Origin: a bacterium
GTDB lineage: Bacteria > Planctomycetota > B15-G4
NCBI GenBank assembly: GCA_030428785.1
Contig: JAUIEF010000032.1
Coordinates: 1-36,545 of the forward strand
Direction: 5' to 3'
DNA: 36,545 nt
This document shows positions 16,548 to 24,473 of the stretch, piece by piece; the stretch's first letter is position 1; each line of letters opens with the position of its first letter. Both the position numbers and the translations under genes were made by a program. The notes beneath the pieces are model-generated. The model had not been told where the DNA came from. It worked only from the letters and a program-made list of their open reading frames with translations, and did not search any database.

Positions 16548-16557
16548 TCGTCTCGAG

Positions 16558-16587
16558 GCGGGCACGCGGGGCGGGACGTCGCCTGGA
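16558..16587 (+). promoter_or_regulatory. Shared 30-bp element, copy 3 (upstream of the Ser/Thr kinase gene)
   Basis: Reads GCGGGCAC, eight variable bases, then GGACGTCGCCTGGA, continuing into GGGTGGCGGG, which resembles the flank of copy 4. It lies 64 nt before the kinase ATG and next to the sigma gene's TACGAT box in the 119-bp divergent gap. Confidence 0.65.
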
Positions 16588-16651
16588 GGGTGGCGGGCCG
16601 TCCCCGGGCCCGTGCGAGGATCCGGACGCCAGCCCCCCGCGGACCCAGAGC

Positions 16652-19600
16652 ATGCGAGACGACGACGTCGTTCCCGAACCCGCGGCGGGCGCCTCGGCCG
16701 ACGCGCTCTTCGAGTACGTGGAGCTCACCCGGCTGCGGGGCGGCAGCGTCGACGTGGAGGCGCTCCTCGAGCGGCACCCGGCCGCCGCGGCGGAGCTTCG
16801 CGCGCTGCTCGGCGCCCAGAACAGACTGGCGCGGGCGGCCGGGCTGGCGGCGCTCGCCTCGCGCAGCGGCGCCGCGGACGGCGTCGCGGACCGGGAGCTG
16901 CTCGACAGGATCGCGCGACTCCTGGAGGAGCTCCGCGCGGTGAGCCCGGGGACGTGGCCCTTCGGCGCGGAGGACCCGGTGGGGAGCGGCACCTTCGGCG
17001 TCGTCACGGCGGCGGACGACTCGGTCACGGGTCGGCGCGTCGCGCTCAAGCGGGCGAACGTCGGCGAGGCGGGCGAGCGGAGCGAGGGCTTCCGGGCGCG
17101 CGCCGTCGCGCGGCTGCTCGAGGAGGCGCGGCTGCTCGGGCGGATGCACCACGCGCACGTCGTGCCCCTGCTCGAGGTCGTCGTCGACGACGAGGGTGCG
17201 CCGTGTCTCGTCATGCCGTTCCTCGAGGGCATCGACCTGCGCGAGGCGATCGAGCGGCGCGTGGCGGGCGAGGAGACCTGGTCGCTGCCCCGGCTCGTCG
17301 AGGCCCTCCGATCGGTGTGCGCAGCGGTGGGCCACGCACACCAGCGCGGCGTCGTCCACCGGGACCTCAAGCCCGACAACGTGCGGCTCGACGAGACGGG
17401 CAACGTGCACGTCATCGACTGGGGGCTCGCGCTCGACATGCGTCGGCGATCGGGATCGCGGGGCGCGCAGGGCAGCCCGTCGCTCATCGACGACGCCCTC
17501 GCGAGCCGGCTCACCCAGGCGGGCGGCGCGGTGGGGACGCTCTCGTACATGTCGCCCGAGCAGCGCCGCGGCGACGGGGCCGCGATGGACGAGCGCTCGG
17601 ACGTGTTCTCGCTCGGGGCGATCCTGCACCACGTCCTCCGCGGGAGGCCTCCGGCCTACGACGGTCAGGGTGCCGACGGGGAGGAGCACGCGCCGGGGTA
17701 CGCTCATCGGGGGCGCGTCCCGGAGCCGCCCGCCGCGCTCGTCGCCATCTGTCGACGCGCGATGGACCCTGACCGCGCCTCGCGCTACAGATCGGCCCAC
17801 GACATGGCCGCGGACCTCGAGGCGTTCCTCGACCAGCGGACGGTGGCCGCGTACGCGACGGGACCGGTGGCCGAGCTCGTCGCGTGGACGAAGCGCAACC
17901 GGACGGCGGCGGTCGCGGGTGTGGTGCTCGTCGTGTCGTTGGTCGTCGCCACGGCGCTGGCGTGGCGGACGAACGACGACCTCGTCGCGCGCAATGCGGC
18001 CTTCGAAGCGCAGGCGATCGAGCTCGAGGATCGGGTCCGGGACGTGCGCGAAGGGAGCCTCGATCTCTACCTCCAGGGCGTCGAGCTGGCGCACGGAAGC
18101 GGTCTGAGCGAGGAGGTCGTCGAACTCGTCGAGACGCTGCCGTCACCGCAGGAGCGACTCCCCGAACGTACGACCCAGGGTGCGCGGCTCGTCGACGAGG
18201 GGCGCTTCGCCGAGGGCCAGCTGGTCCTGCGGGGCTCCGCTCCCGACACGGTCGCCTTTGCGACGCGGGCCGGGCGCCTCGCGCTCCTCCACGGGATCGC
18301 GCTCCTGAGACTGGGCCGCTCCTCGGAGGCCGCACGCTCCTTCGAGCAGGTGCCGGCGTCGCACGCGGCGTACGAACAGGCGTCGACCGCGCTGGCCTCC
18401 ATCGCGTTCGCGGAGGGGCGGCCGGACGACGCTGCGAAGCGGTTGGAGTCCCATGCCGCGGACGCGGGCGACCTGGCCTCGCTCATCACGGCCGCATGGA
18501 CGTCTCTCCGGGCACAGGAGGTGCTCGCGGCGCTCGAGGAGCTGCTCGAACGGGATCCTCTGGACCAGGTGAGTCGCAACCACTGGGTGCTGCTCCGCGC
18601 GCTCCGGGGAGACACCGCACCCGCACCGTTCCGGCAGTTGGTGTACGAGCAGGAGTCCTCCCTGGACGGGGCGCCGCTGCTGCTCGACGTGTTGACCGCG
18701 TGCGCGGACGCCGATTGGGAGGGTGCGCGCCGTGTCTTGACGCGCGCCACGTCGAGGTACGGCGATATCCGGGACAAGACGAAGCGCAAGATCAGGAGCG
18801 TCGTTCCCCGCCCGATGATCGAGACCGCCGAGGCGCTCATCGCGTGGTTCGAGGCGGTCGATCGGTTGCCCGCGACGGCACTCTTCACGGGCGAGGCGGC
18901 GATCGGTGAGGAGGAGTCCGCTCTGTTCGGCGCGGCCGCCGACGCCGCCGAGCGGGCGGCCGCGAAGACGGCCTCGCGAGTCGACCTGTTCCCGCCCGTG
19001 GTGCCCGCGCACTTCGAGGCCATGGCGGACGGACTCCGCGGCATCGCGGCGTGCGGCTGGGACGGCAACGCTCCGGCGACCGTGCTCATGAACACCTACC
19101 GCCTCGAGGCGGCGGCGGAGCGCTTCGCGATCGCGCGGGACGCCCTCGGCGACGGGTTCACGTCGCTGATGCTCGGCACGAGCCGACTGTGGAAGATCTC
19201 CCACGAGCACCGGATGTCCAAGGTCGGACCCGTCGGCAAGGAGCGGCTCGAGCCGCTCGACGCCGCGTGGCATGCGCTCCGGGAGGCCGTCGAGCAACCC
19301 TCGGTCGTGCGCGGCGTCGAGCAGGCTTCCCGGCGTTGGCTCACGCTCGTGCACTGGCACTACGCCCTGCTCGATCGCGACGGGGACCTCGCCCCCGCCG
19401 ATCGCGACCGCATCTCGGTGGACTCGATCGACAACATCGCCGCGATCACGAGCCTCGGCGTCGACCTCGACGAGTACCACGAGTTCCGCGTCGCGGAGGC
19501 CCTGAGCCAGTTCGGTCACTCGAGCGTCGCGGCCGACCACCTGGAGGAGATCGAGTCGCCGCAGCACGCCGAGTACGAGGCGCTGTACCTGCACTGGATG

Positions 19601-19741
19601 ACGGAGCGCGCACCGTTCAAGGCGTGGTCCGTGGTGCGGGCGTGGCTCGAGCTCGAGCCCGACGACGACCACGCGCTCGCCGCGCGTCAGGCCTGCGTCT
19701 CCGCCATGTGGGACGCGCTGGCCGACCTCGAGGACGATTAG
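16652..19741 (+). CDS. Membrane-anchored Ser/Thr protein kinase with C-terminal helical repeat region
   Basis: A 1029-residue protein. Residues 1-105 are a helical N-terminus. The kinase domain (~106-400) shows the glycine loop V-G-S-G-T-F-G-V-V (110-118), the ATP lysine in R-V-A-L-K-R (about 133), H-R-D-L-K-P-D-N (236-243), D-W-G in place of D-F-G (about 256) and M-S-P-E-Q. One transmembrane helix follows (about 419-438). The rest (~445-1029) is helical and TPR-like, placed on the far side of the membrane, where it could sense an envelope signal. The kinase is divergent from the sigma factor and probably phosphorylates it or a partner (inference). It carries its own copy of the 30-bp element, suggesting autoregulation. 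The ribosome site is weak. Confidence 0.92.
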   Translation: MRDDDVVPEPAAGASADALFEYVELTRLRGGSVDVEALLERHPAAAAELRALLGAQNRLARAAGLAALASRSGAADGVADRELLDRIARLLEELRAVSPGTWPFGAEDPVGSGTFGVVTAADDSVTGRRVALKRANVGEAGERSEGFRARAVARLLEEARLLGRMHHAHVVPLLEVVVDDEGAPCLVMPFLEGIDLREAIERRVAGEETWSLPRLVEALRSVCAAVGHAHQRGVVHRDLKPDNVRLDETGNVHVIDWGLALDMRRRSGSRGAQGSPSLIDDALASRLTQAGGAVGTLSYMSPEQRRGDGAAMDERSDVFSLGAILHHVLRGRPPAYDGQGADGEEHAPGYAHRGRVPEPPAALVAICRRAMDPDRASRYRSAHDMAADLEAFLDQRTVAAYATGPVAELVAWTKRNRTAAVAGVVLVVSLVVATALAWRTNDDLVARNAAFEAQAIELEDRVRDVREGSLDLYLQGVELAHGSGLSEEVVELVETLPSPQERLPERTTQGARLVDEGRFAEGQLVLRGSAPDTVAFATRAGRLALLHGIALLRLGRSSEAARSFEQVPASHAAYEQASTALASIAFAEGRPDDAAKRLESHAADAGDLASLITAAWTSLRAQEVLAALEELLERDPLDQVSRNHWVLLRALRGDTAPAPFRQLVYEQESSLDGAPLLLDVLTACADADWEGARRVLTRATSRYGDIRDKTKRKIRSVVPRPMIETAEALIAWFEAVDRLPATALFTGEAAIGEEESALFGAAADAAERAAAKTASRVDLFPPVVPAHFEAMADGLRGIAACGWDGNAPATVLMNTYRLEAAAERFAIARDALGDGFTSLMLGTSRLWKISHEHRMSKVGPVGKERLEPLDAAWHALREAVEQPSVVRGVEQASRRWLTLVHWHYALLDRDGDLAPADRDRISVDSIDNIAAITSLGVDLDEYHEFRVAEALSQFGHSSVAADHLEEIESPQHAEYEALYLHWMTERAPFKAWSVVRAWLELEPDDDHALAARQACVSAMWDALADLEDD

Positions 19742-19764
19742 GCCGGAGGCGTGCCGCGGGAAGT

Positions 19765-19794
19765 CCGGGCACTCGCCCGCGGACGTCGCCTGGA
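19765..19794 (+). promoter_or_regulatory. Shared 30-bp element, copy 4 (upstream of the secreted IPT-like protein)
   Basis: Reads CCGGGCAC, eight variable bases, then GGACGTCGCCTGGA, followed by AGGGTGAGCGGG. It lies 52 nt before the ATG at 19847 in a 105-bp gap. Its spacing between the two conserved blocks is identical to that of the other copies. Confidence 0.65.
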
Positions 19795-19846
19795 AGGGTG
19801 AGCGGGTCGGCAGACGACTCGCGCACCTCGATCCGGGAGTCCTGTC

Positions 19847-21325
19847 ATGTCCGCACCTCTACGCCTGCCGGCCCTGCTGCTGGCCACCTTGCTCGCCCTC
19901 TCCGCGCCCCTCGGCGCGCAGCTCGTCGTCACGCCCGACGAAGGCACGTCCGGCGACGTCCTCACGATCGAGGCTCCGACCGACCTCGGCCCGAAGAAGC
20001 CGAAGGTCTGGCTCGAGCGTCCGGGCAAGAGCCCGAAGAAGCCGCTCAAGGTGAAGCTCGTCGTCGAATCGGTGGCCGGCGACCGGGTCACGGTGGAGCT
20101 GAAGCACCGGAAGAAGCTGGCGCCCGGCGCATGGGACGTCGTGGTCAAGCCGAAGGGCAAGGGACGCCCAGAGGTGCGCCTCGCAGGAGGGTTCACCGTG
20201 ATGCCGCCCGGCGGGGTCAGCACGGCGGTCGAGGTCGCGGAGCCCAAGGACGAGGTCGAACTCTCCGTCGAGCACCTCGGGGCGAAGCCCGGGAGCGTCC
20301 GCATCTGGGACAAGAGCGTGCCGATCCGAGGGTGGGACGCGGCGACGGACACGTTGAGGATCCGGCTGCCGAAGAAGGTCCCGTCGGGCGAGGCGTTCGT
20401 CACGGTCGAGACCCACCTCGGGACGTCGTCGCTCGCGAACGCGTTCACGATCATCGGGACCCAGCCGCCCGTGCCGCAGGGCGACATCCTGGTCAACGGC
20501 AAGGGGTGGACGCCGGCGAGCGCCCTCCACTTCATGCGGATCGGACTCGAGGGGTGGCACCTGCTGCTCATCGCCGCCGACGACTCGCCGTCGGATTCGC
20601 GGCACCTGGTCGTGGACGTGCCGGTCCCGGACGTCGCCATCGAGGAACAGGTCTCGGGCTCGGCGTGGTGGGCGCAGTACGCCACGGGTGTGGGCGAGGG
20701 CCAGACGGCGAAGGGTTGGCAGCTCACCGAGGGCGGAGCGCTCGACGTGACGCTCGATCCGCACGGGGACGGCAGCATCGACGTCGGCGTGGCCGGCTCG
20801 ATCCACCCGCTGGTCAACGCGTCGCAGCCCGTGAGCCTCGCCGGGTCGGTGACCTCCGAGCCGCCGCCCATCCTGGCCGTCGATCGCGACCCGGCCGTGG
20901 AGATCATCACCCCGCGATTCCAGGCCTTCTTCAACGAGGACACGGACGAGTCCTGGGGACATGCCGGCGACTTCACGGTCTCGGTGTGGGCGGACGTCTC
21001 CTTCGATCTCGACGACGGCAGGACCGTCGACGCGCTCCTCACGGCGTTCGTGGTCGACTCGCACGACCTCGCGGACGGCCCCTTCACGTTCCTCCCCGAG
21101 GATGTCTGCATCCTGCTCTCCGTCGGCGACGAGGACGACGACGACTCCTACGAGTCCTACGACCTCAGCTACGACCCGCTGAGCGACGCGGCCTGCACGC
21201 TCGAGCTCATCCCCGGGAGCGAGCCGCTGCTGCGCGCGACGTTCGCGGGGACGCTGCCCGCCGATGACGGCGTGTCCCCGCCGCTGCCCCTCGAGGCGAC
21301 GTGCGTCTGGACCGAGCAGCTCTGA
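19847..21325 (+). CDS. Secreted protein with IPT/TIG-like beta domains
   Basis: A 492-residue protein with a signal peptide (hydrophobic run at about 8-22, ending G-A-Q). GGGAG sits 7 nt before the ATG. Residues 25-120 read like an IPT/TIG domain (V-T-P-D-E-G-T-S-G-D-V-L-T-I at the start, G-G-F-T-V-M at the end), and residues 130-205 look like a second one, ending A-N-A-F-T-I-I-G-T. They are Lys-rich, unusual among the secreted proteins here. The C-terminal 280 residues are an unrecognised acidic beta-rich region with a D-E-D-D-D-D-S stretch that may bind calcium. It probably forms an operon with the lipoprotein gene 38 nt downstream. The 30-bp element upstream places it with the kinase/sigma island. 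Confidence 0.75.
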   Translation: MSAPLRLPALLLATLLALSAPLGAQLVVTPDEGTSGDVLTIEAPTDLGPKKPKVWLERPGKSPKKPLKVKLVVESVAGDRVTVELKHRKKLAPGAWDVVVKPKGKGRPEVRLAGGFTVMPPGGVSTAVEVAEPKDEVELSVEHLGAKPGSVRIWDKSVPIRGWDAATDTLRIRLPKKVPSGEAFVTVETHLGTSSLANAFTIIGTQPPVPQGDILVNGKGWTPASALHFMRIGLEGWHLLLIAADDSPSDSRHLVVDVPVPDVAIEEQVSGSAWWAQYATGVGEGQTAKGWQLTEGGALDVTLDPHGDGSIDVGVAGSIHPLVNASQPVSLAGSVTSEPPPILAVDRDPAVEIITPRFQAFFNEDTDESWGHAGDFTVSVWADVSFDLDDGRTVDALLTAFVVDSHDLADGPFTFLPEDVCILLSVGDEDDDDSYESYDLSYDPLSDAACTLELIPGSEPLLRATFAGTLPADDGVSPPLPLEATCVWTEQL

Positions 21326-21363
21326 CCTCCATCCACCCCCGGCAAGACGAAGGAGGACATCCC

Positions 21364-22932
21364 ATGTCCCACCACCGGATCCGGCTTTCCCGGACGACGA
21401 CGTTGCTGATCTGCTGCCTGGCGCTCCTCACGGGGTGCCGCGCGCTGCGGCTCGGCTTCGCGACGCCCGTCCCCGCGTCGACGTACACCCATCCCTACGT
21501 GATCGCCCGGAACCTGCCCGACCTGGGCGAGGTCTCCGGACGCGCCTCGAAGTGGCCGTGCCGCGTCGTGTTCCTCGAGGCGGAGGAGACCGGCCGCGTC
21601 ACCGGCGAGATCGAGTGGACCACGCTCGCGACGCGGACGAGGTTCAGCGGCCGACTCACCGAGGAGGGTGACGGCTACCACCTGCGGTTCCGCGAGACGT
21701 CGTACGTGAGCGGTCGGGGCGCGGACCTCGGCGCGACGTACGACCTCCGACTGGCGCGCGCGGGACACGAGCTCGTGTTCACGGGTGACTGGTCGCTCCG
21801 CCGGCGCGGCGGCTCGGCGCGCATCGAGCTCGGCCCCGTGCTCATCCCGGACGACCCGTCGTTCGTGCTCGGCGAGGACCGGACCGAGGTGCCGGCGACG
21901 GCCTCGGCGGATGCCGGGTCCTTGCCGGAGGTCGGTCGCTTCACGACGGGCCCGGTGACGTTCGAGGTGCTCGACGAGTACCGGGAGGACACCTACCAGC
22001 TCGACGAGGCGCGAAACCACGAAGCCCGATCCGCCGGGCGCTCGCTCACGGAGGGCGCGCTCGTCTTCTCCTTCTACGGCGACCAGGCGCCGATGGCGCG
22101 CCCCGGGACGGCGATGGGCTACGGTTTCGCCCGGTACCGCGGGCAGGGCTCGACGGCCTGGGGCCAGGTCGCCTACCTGGGGAACGAGCGGCTCGTGACG
22201 CAGGGAGCGATCGACATCGCCGGCTACGGACAGGCGCAGTACGTCTGCACCGAGGGCTCCGTCCACGGCTATCGGCGCAAGCTGCACCTGCTCGTCCTGA
22301 TCCTCGTCTCGCCCGACGGCGGTCAATACAACTTCTCGATGAGCTTCCTCGAGGGTGACGGCAAGTCGATCGGCCAGCTCATCGCCGACGTGACGGACAC
22401 GGTGCGGATCGACGACGGATGGTCCGTGCCCCCGCTGTCCATCGAGCAGACGCCGATCGCGCTGCCGCTGCCCACGGTGCGCGAGGGGCGTCCGCACTCC
22501 TTCGGTCCCGCGCACCGCGTGATGCTGCGGTTCCTCGAAGGACAGGGCCGGACACCGGAGTCGTTCGTGTCGCACGGCCTCGACGTGGCGTCCGGGCTCG
22601 CGTGGATCGACGGTCGCACCGGCGAGGACGGCACGGCGACGGTCGTGCTGCCCAGGGGGGAGTACCTCGCGCTCCCCGAGACGGATCGTGCGGCGCTCAT
22701 CGCGGCGCTCATCGAGCGCCCGGCTCTCGCATTTCCCGACGAGAGCGAGCCCTCGGTGTTCGGAGCGCGCCTCCGGTTCGCCGAATCCCGTGACGGCGAG
22801 GAGCAGGAGCTCTCCACCGAGCTCCTGTTCCCGGAGCCCGTCCTCGCGTGGTCGGCAGCGCGCGTTGCGGCGATGGAGGCCGGCCGACTCGCGGACTGGG
22901 TCGCCCAGTTCGCGGGCGCCGACGGGCCGTGA
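21364..22932 (+). CDS. Putative outer-membrane or surface lipoprotein
   Basis: A 522-residue protein. The ATG at 21364 has a near-perfect ribosome site (AAGGAGG, 7 nt upstream) and opens a lipoprotein signal with lipobox L-T-G-C, the lipidated Cys at about residue 25. The mature part has alternating beta-like strands; I do not recognise a family. Segments such as G-R-L-T-E-E-G-D-G-Y-H-L-R-F-R-E resemble antiparallel sheet proteins. Gene order (38 nt after the IPT-like gene) suggests the two are co-expressed and may act together at the cell surface. It is convergent with the UGA-containing thioredoxin gene, with a strong hairpin between. Confidence 0.72.
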   Translation: MSHHRIRLSRTTTLLICCLALLTGCRALRLGFATPVPASTYTHPYVIARNLPDLGEVSGRASKWPCRVVFLEAEETGRVTGEIEWTTLATRTRFSGRLTEEGDGYHLRFRETSYVSGRGADLGATYDLRLARAGHELVFTGDWSLRRRGGSARIELGPVLIPDDPSFVLGEDRTEVPATASADAGSLPEVGRFTTGPVTFEVLDEYREDTYQLDEARNHEARSAGRSLTEGALVFSFYGDQAPMARPGTAMGYGFARYRGQGSTAWGQVAYLGNERLVTQGAIDIAGYGQAQYVCTEGSVHGYRRKLHLLVLILVSPDGGQYNFSMSFLEGDGKSIGQLIADVTDTVRIDDGWSVPPLSIEQTPIALPLPTVREGRPHSFGPAHRVMLRFLEGQGRTPESFVSHGLDVASGLAWIDGRTGEDGTATVVLPRGEYLALPETDRAALIAALIERPALAFPDESEPSVFGARLRFAESRDGEEQELSTELLFPEPVLAWSAARVAAMEAGRLADWVAQFAGADGP

Positions 22933-22945
22933 CGTGACGTGCCGA

Positions 22946-22979
22946 CGGGCGGCGTCGGGAGCCCGGCCGACGCCGCCCG
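22946..22979. terminator. 13-bp hairpin between convergent genes (bidirectional terminator candidate)
   Basis: CGGGCGGCGTCGG (22946-22958) and CCGACGCCGCCCG (22967-22979) pair perfectly around an 8-nt loop. It sits 13 nt after the lipoprotein stop and about 115 nt past the end of the opposite gene. It is among the strongest stems in the window and could serve both strands. Confidence 0.6.
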
Positions 22980-23094
22980 CCGCCGCCGGACCGGGTCGCC
23001 GCCGGCCGCCCGCCCCTCGCGGAGCGGACGACCGGCGGCGTGCGGGCGCGAGCCCGCGGTGCGACGCGCGACGAGGCGCGTCACGGGCGTCGGC

Positions 23095-24189
23095 TCAGCC
23101 GTCGCCCTCGTCGTCGCCGCCGAGGTAACCGAGCGCCTCGAGCTCCGCGCGGGTGGCGGCCGCCGCGTACTCGGCGAGCACCTCCGCGAGCGCGTCCTTC
23201 TGACGCCCCTCGGCGTGCTCGACGGCTCGCGTCTGGATCGCGACGGCCTTCGCGAGGTCGCCCTTCCAGGAGTGCACGCGCGCGACGGTGTCGAGGATCG
23301 ACGCGTCCGTCCCGCCCGTGAGCTCGTCGGCGTGCTCCGCCGCGAGCTGCGCGAGGTCGAGGAAGCGATGCTCCCGCGGCACCTCCGGGTCGACGAGCAT
23401 CCACGCGAGCCCGTTGAGGCTCCCGGAGTTCCCCTCCTCGACCGCGATCCCGACGAGGTGCCGGCCCAACTTCGCCGCGTCCTCGTGCCGCGCGGGGATG
23501 CGCGTGTAGAGGTCGAAGCGCACCCGCTCCATGCCCTTCACGGCGAGCGGGTGCTCCTCGGCGAGCGCGTCGAGCGTCGCGAGCGCCGCCGCGGGGTCGC
23601 TCTCCAAGGACATGGACACCGACATCTTGCGCTCGCCGATCTCCTCCAGGAGCGCGGGACCCTCCTCGTAGTTCCACGTCCCGTCGAGGACCATCCCGAG
23701 CGGGAGGTCGACGCCCATCGGGTGGCCGATCCACGCGACCTTTCCGTCACCGTCGACGAGGAAGCTCGTGGGGATGCCGCGCGATCCCGACGCGTCCATG
23801 AACGCCGCGTACGTCTCGCGGCCCGTGTCCCACGCGACGGTGTAGTCCATCCCGTCGCCCTTGTCCGCGACCATCTCGCGGACCTTTTCGAGGGTGTTGC
23901 GCCGATCCTCGGCGGTGACCCCGATGACGGTGAAGCCGTCGTCCCTGTGTTCCCTCGCCAACTGCGAGAGATGCGGCATGCTCGCCACGCAGGGGCCTCA
24001 CCAGGTGGCCCAGAACTCCACGAGGTACACGTGGCCGGCCTCGTAGTCGGGCACGGCCGAGCCCTTGACCCACTCGGCGATCGAGAGGGAGGGCGCCCGG
24101 TCGCCGACGGCGAGCGACGGACCGTCCGCCGCGCGTGCCGGGGCCAGGAGGAGTGCGCCGGCGAGGCCGGCTGCCAACGCGATGCGCAT
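23095..24189 (-). CDS. Probable selenocysteine-containing TlpA-like thioredoxin (in-frame UGA at 24000-23998)
   Basis: Two collinear open segments in one frame are separated by a single TGA and together make a complete 364-residue thioredoxin-family protein. The ATG at 24189 has GGAG 6 nt upstream. A signal peptide (1-20) leads to V-G-D-R-A-P and E-F-W-A-T-W; then the UGA falls at residue 64, followed by G-P-C (C67). In this TlpA/AhpC-TSA-like family that residue is the first catalytic cysteine of W-C-G-P-C, so UGA most simply encodes selenocysteine (U-G-P-C). The cis-proline G-I-P-T-S-F and W-I-G-H-P follow; residues ~200-364 are helical and TPR-like. The protein would act as an exported thiol-disulfide oxidoreductase. 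Alternatives are a nonsense mutation or sequencing error. An automatic caller would restart at GTG 23988 and lose the active site. Confidence 0.8.
23964..23985 (-). promoter_or_regulatory. Candidate bacterial SECIS hairpin
   Basis: In the mRNA, GCGAG (23985-23981) pairs perfectly with CTCGC (23968-23964), and inside them ATG pairs with CAT around CCG. The stem begins 13 nt after the UGA, and its tip is about 22 nt after it, in the range known for bacterial SECIS elements. A competing fold is GGC-GAGCAT-GCC, whose loop starts with G as SelB-binding loops often do. The stem is short, so this is only suggestive. Confidence 0.4.
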
Positions 24190-24220
24190 GGCGGTCTCCA
24201 CGGGGGAAAGGAACGCGGCG

Positions 24221-24226
24221 AGTCTA
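24221..24226 (-). promoter_or_regulatory. Candidate -10 box TAGACT for the UGA-containing thioredoxin gene
   Basis: TAGACT on the minus strand, 31 nt before the ATG at 24189, predicting a leader of about 24 nt. Same hexamer as before the secreted orphan at 5589. Confidence 0.42.
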
Positions 24227-24398
24227 CCGGCCTCGCGGAGCAGCAGGTTGCGGCGGCGCGGCGAAACCGCGAACCGGACGGCATCGGCGTGCGCCCGGGG
24301 CGACCGGACGCGCGCCGTCAGCGGGCTGCGTCCGAGGTGCTCGGCCCCCCCGCCTCGAGTCCCCCCGGCCCGATGTCCAGGATCCGTCGATGGCCCCT

Positions 24399-24430
24399 CA
24401 GCTGCCGTGGGCAGGGCCCGCGGTCAGCTG
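24399..24430 (-). terminator. Hairpin after the sulfatase gene
   Basis: CAGCTGCCGTGGGC (24399-24412) pairs with GCCCGCGGTCAGCTG (24416-24430) over 14 pairs, with one bulged T, one G-T pair and an AGG loop. It lies about 43 nt past the sulfatase stop. The 284-bp gap between the sulfatase and the thioredoxin gene otherwise shows only the thioredoxin promoter and no coding signal. Confidence 0.5.
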
Positions 24431-24473
24431 CTGGGGCCGGGAGTCACGGAACGCCCCCGTACCCGAAACCCCG

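Noticed and set aside
16558..16587. Labelling the two blocks of the 30-bp element as definite -35 and -10 boxes of an ECF promoter
   Set aside because: The 10-11 bp spacing does not match the usual ECF 16-17 bp, and copy 1 lacks TGGA, so an alternative split is no better. Kept as a shared element of unproven type.
23998..24000. Treating the UGA in the thioredoxin gene as an ordinary stop making a pseudogene
   Set aside because: The codon sits exactly at the catalytic cysteine, both sides are intact and in frame, and the signal peptide, cis-Pro loop and C-terminus are undamaged. Not fully excluded without read data or evidence of Sec machinery.
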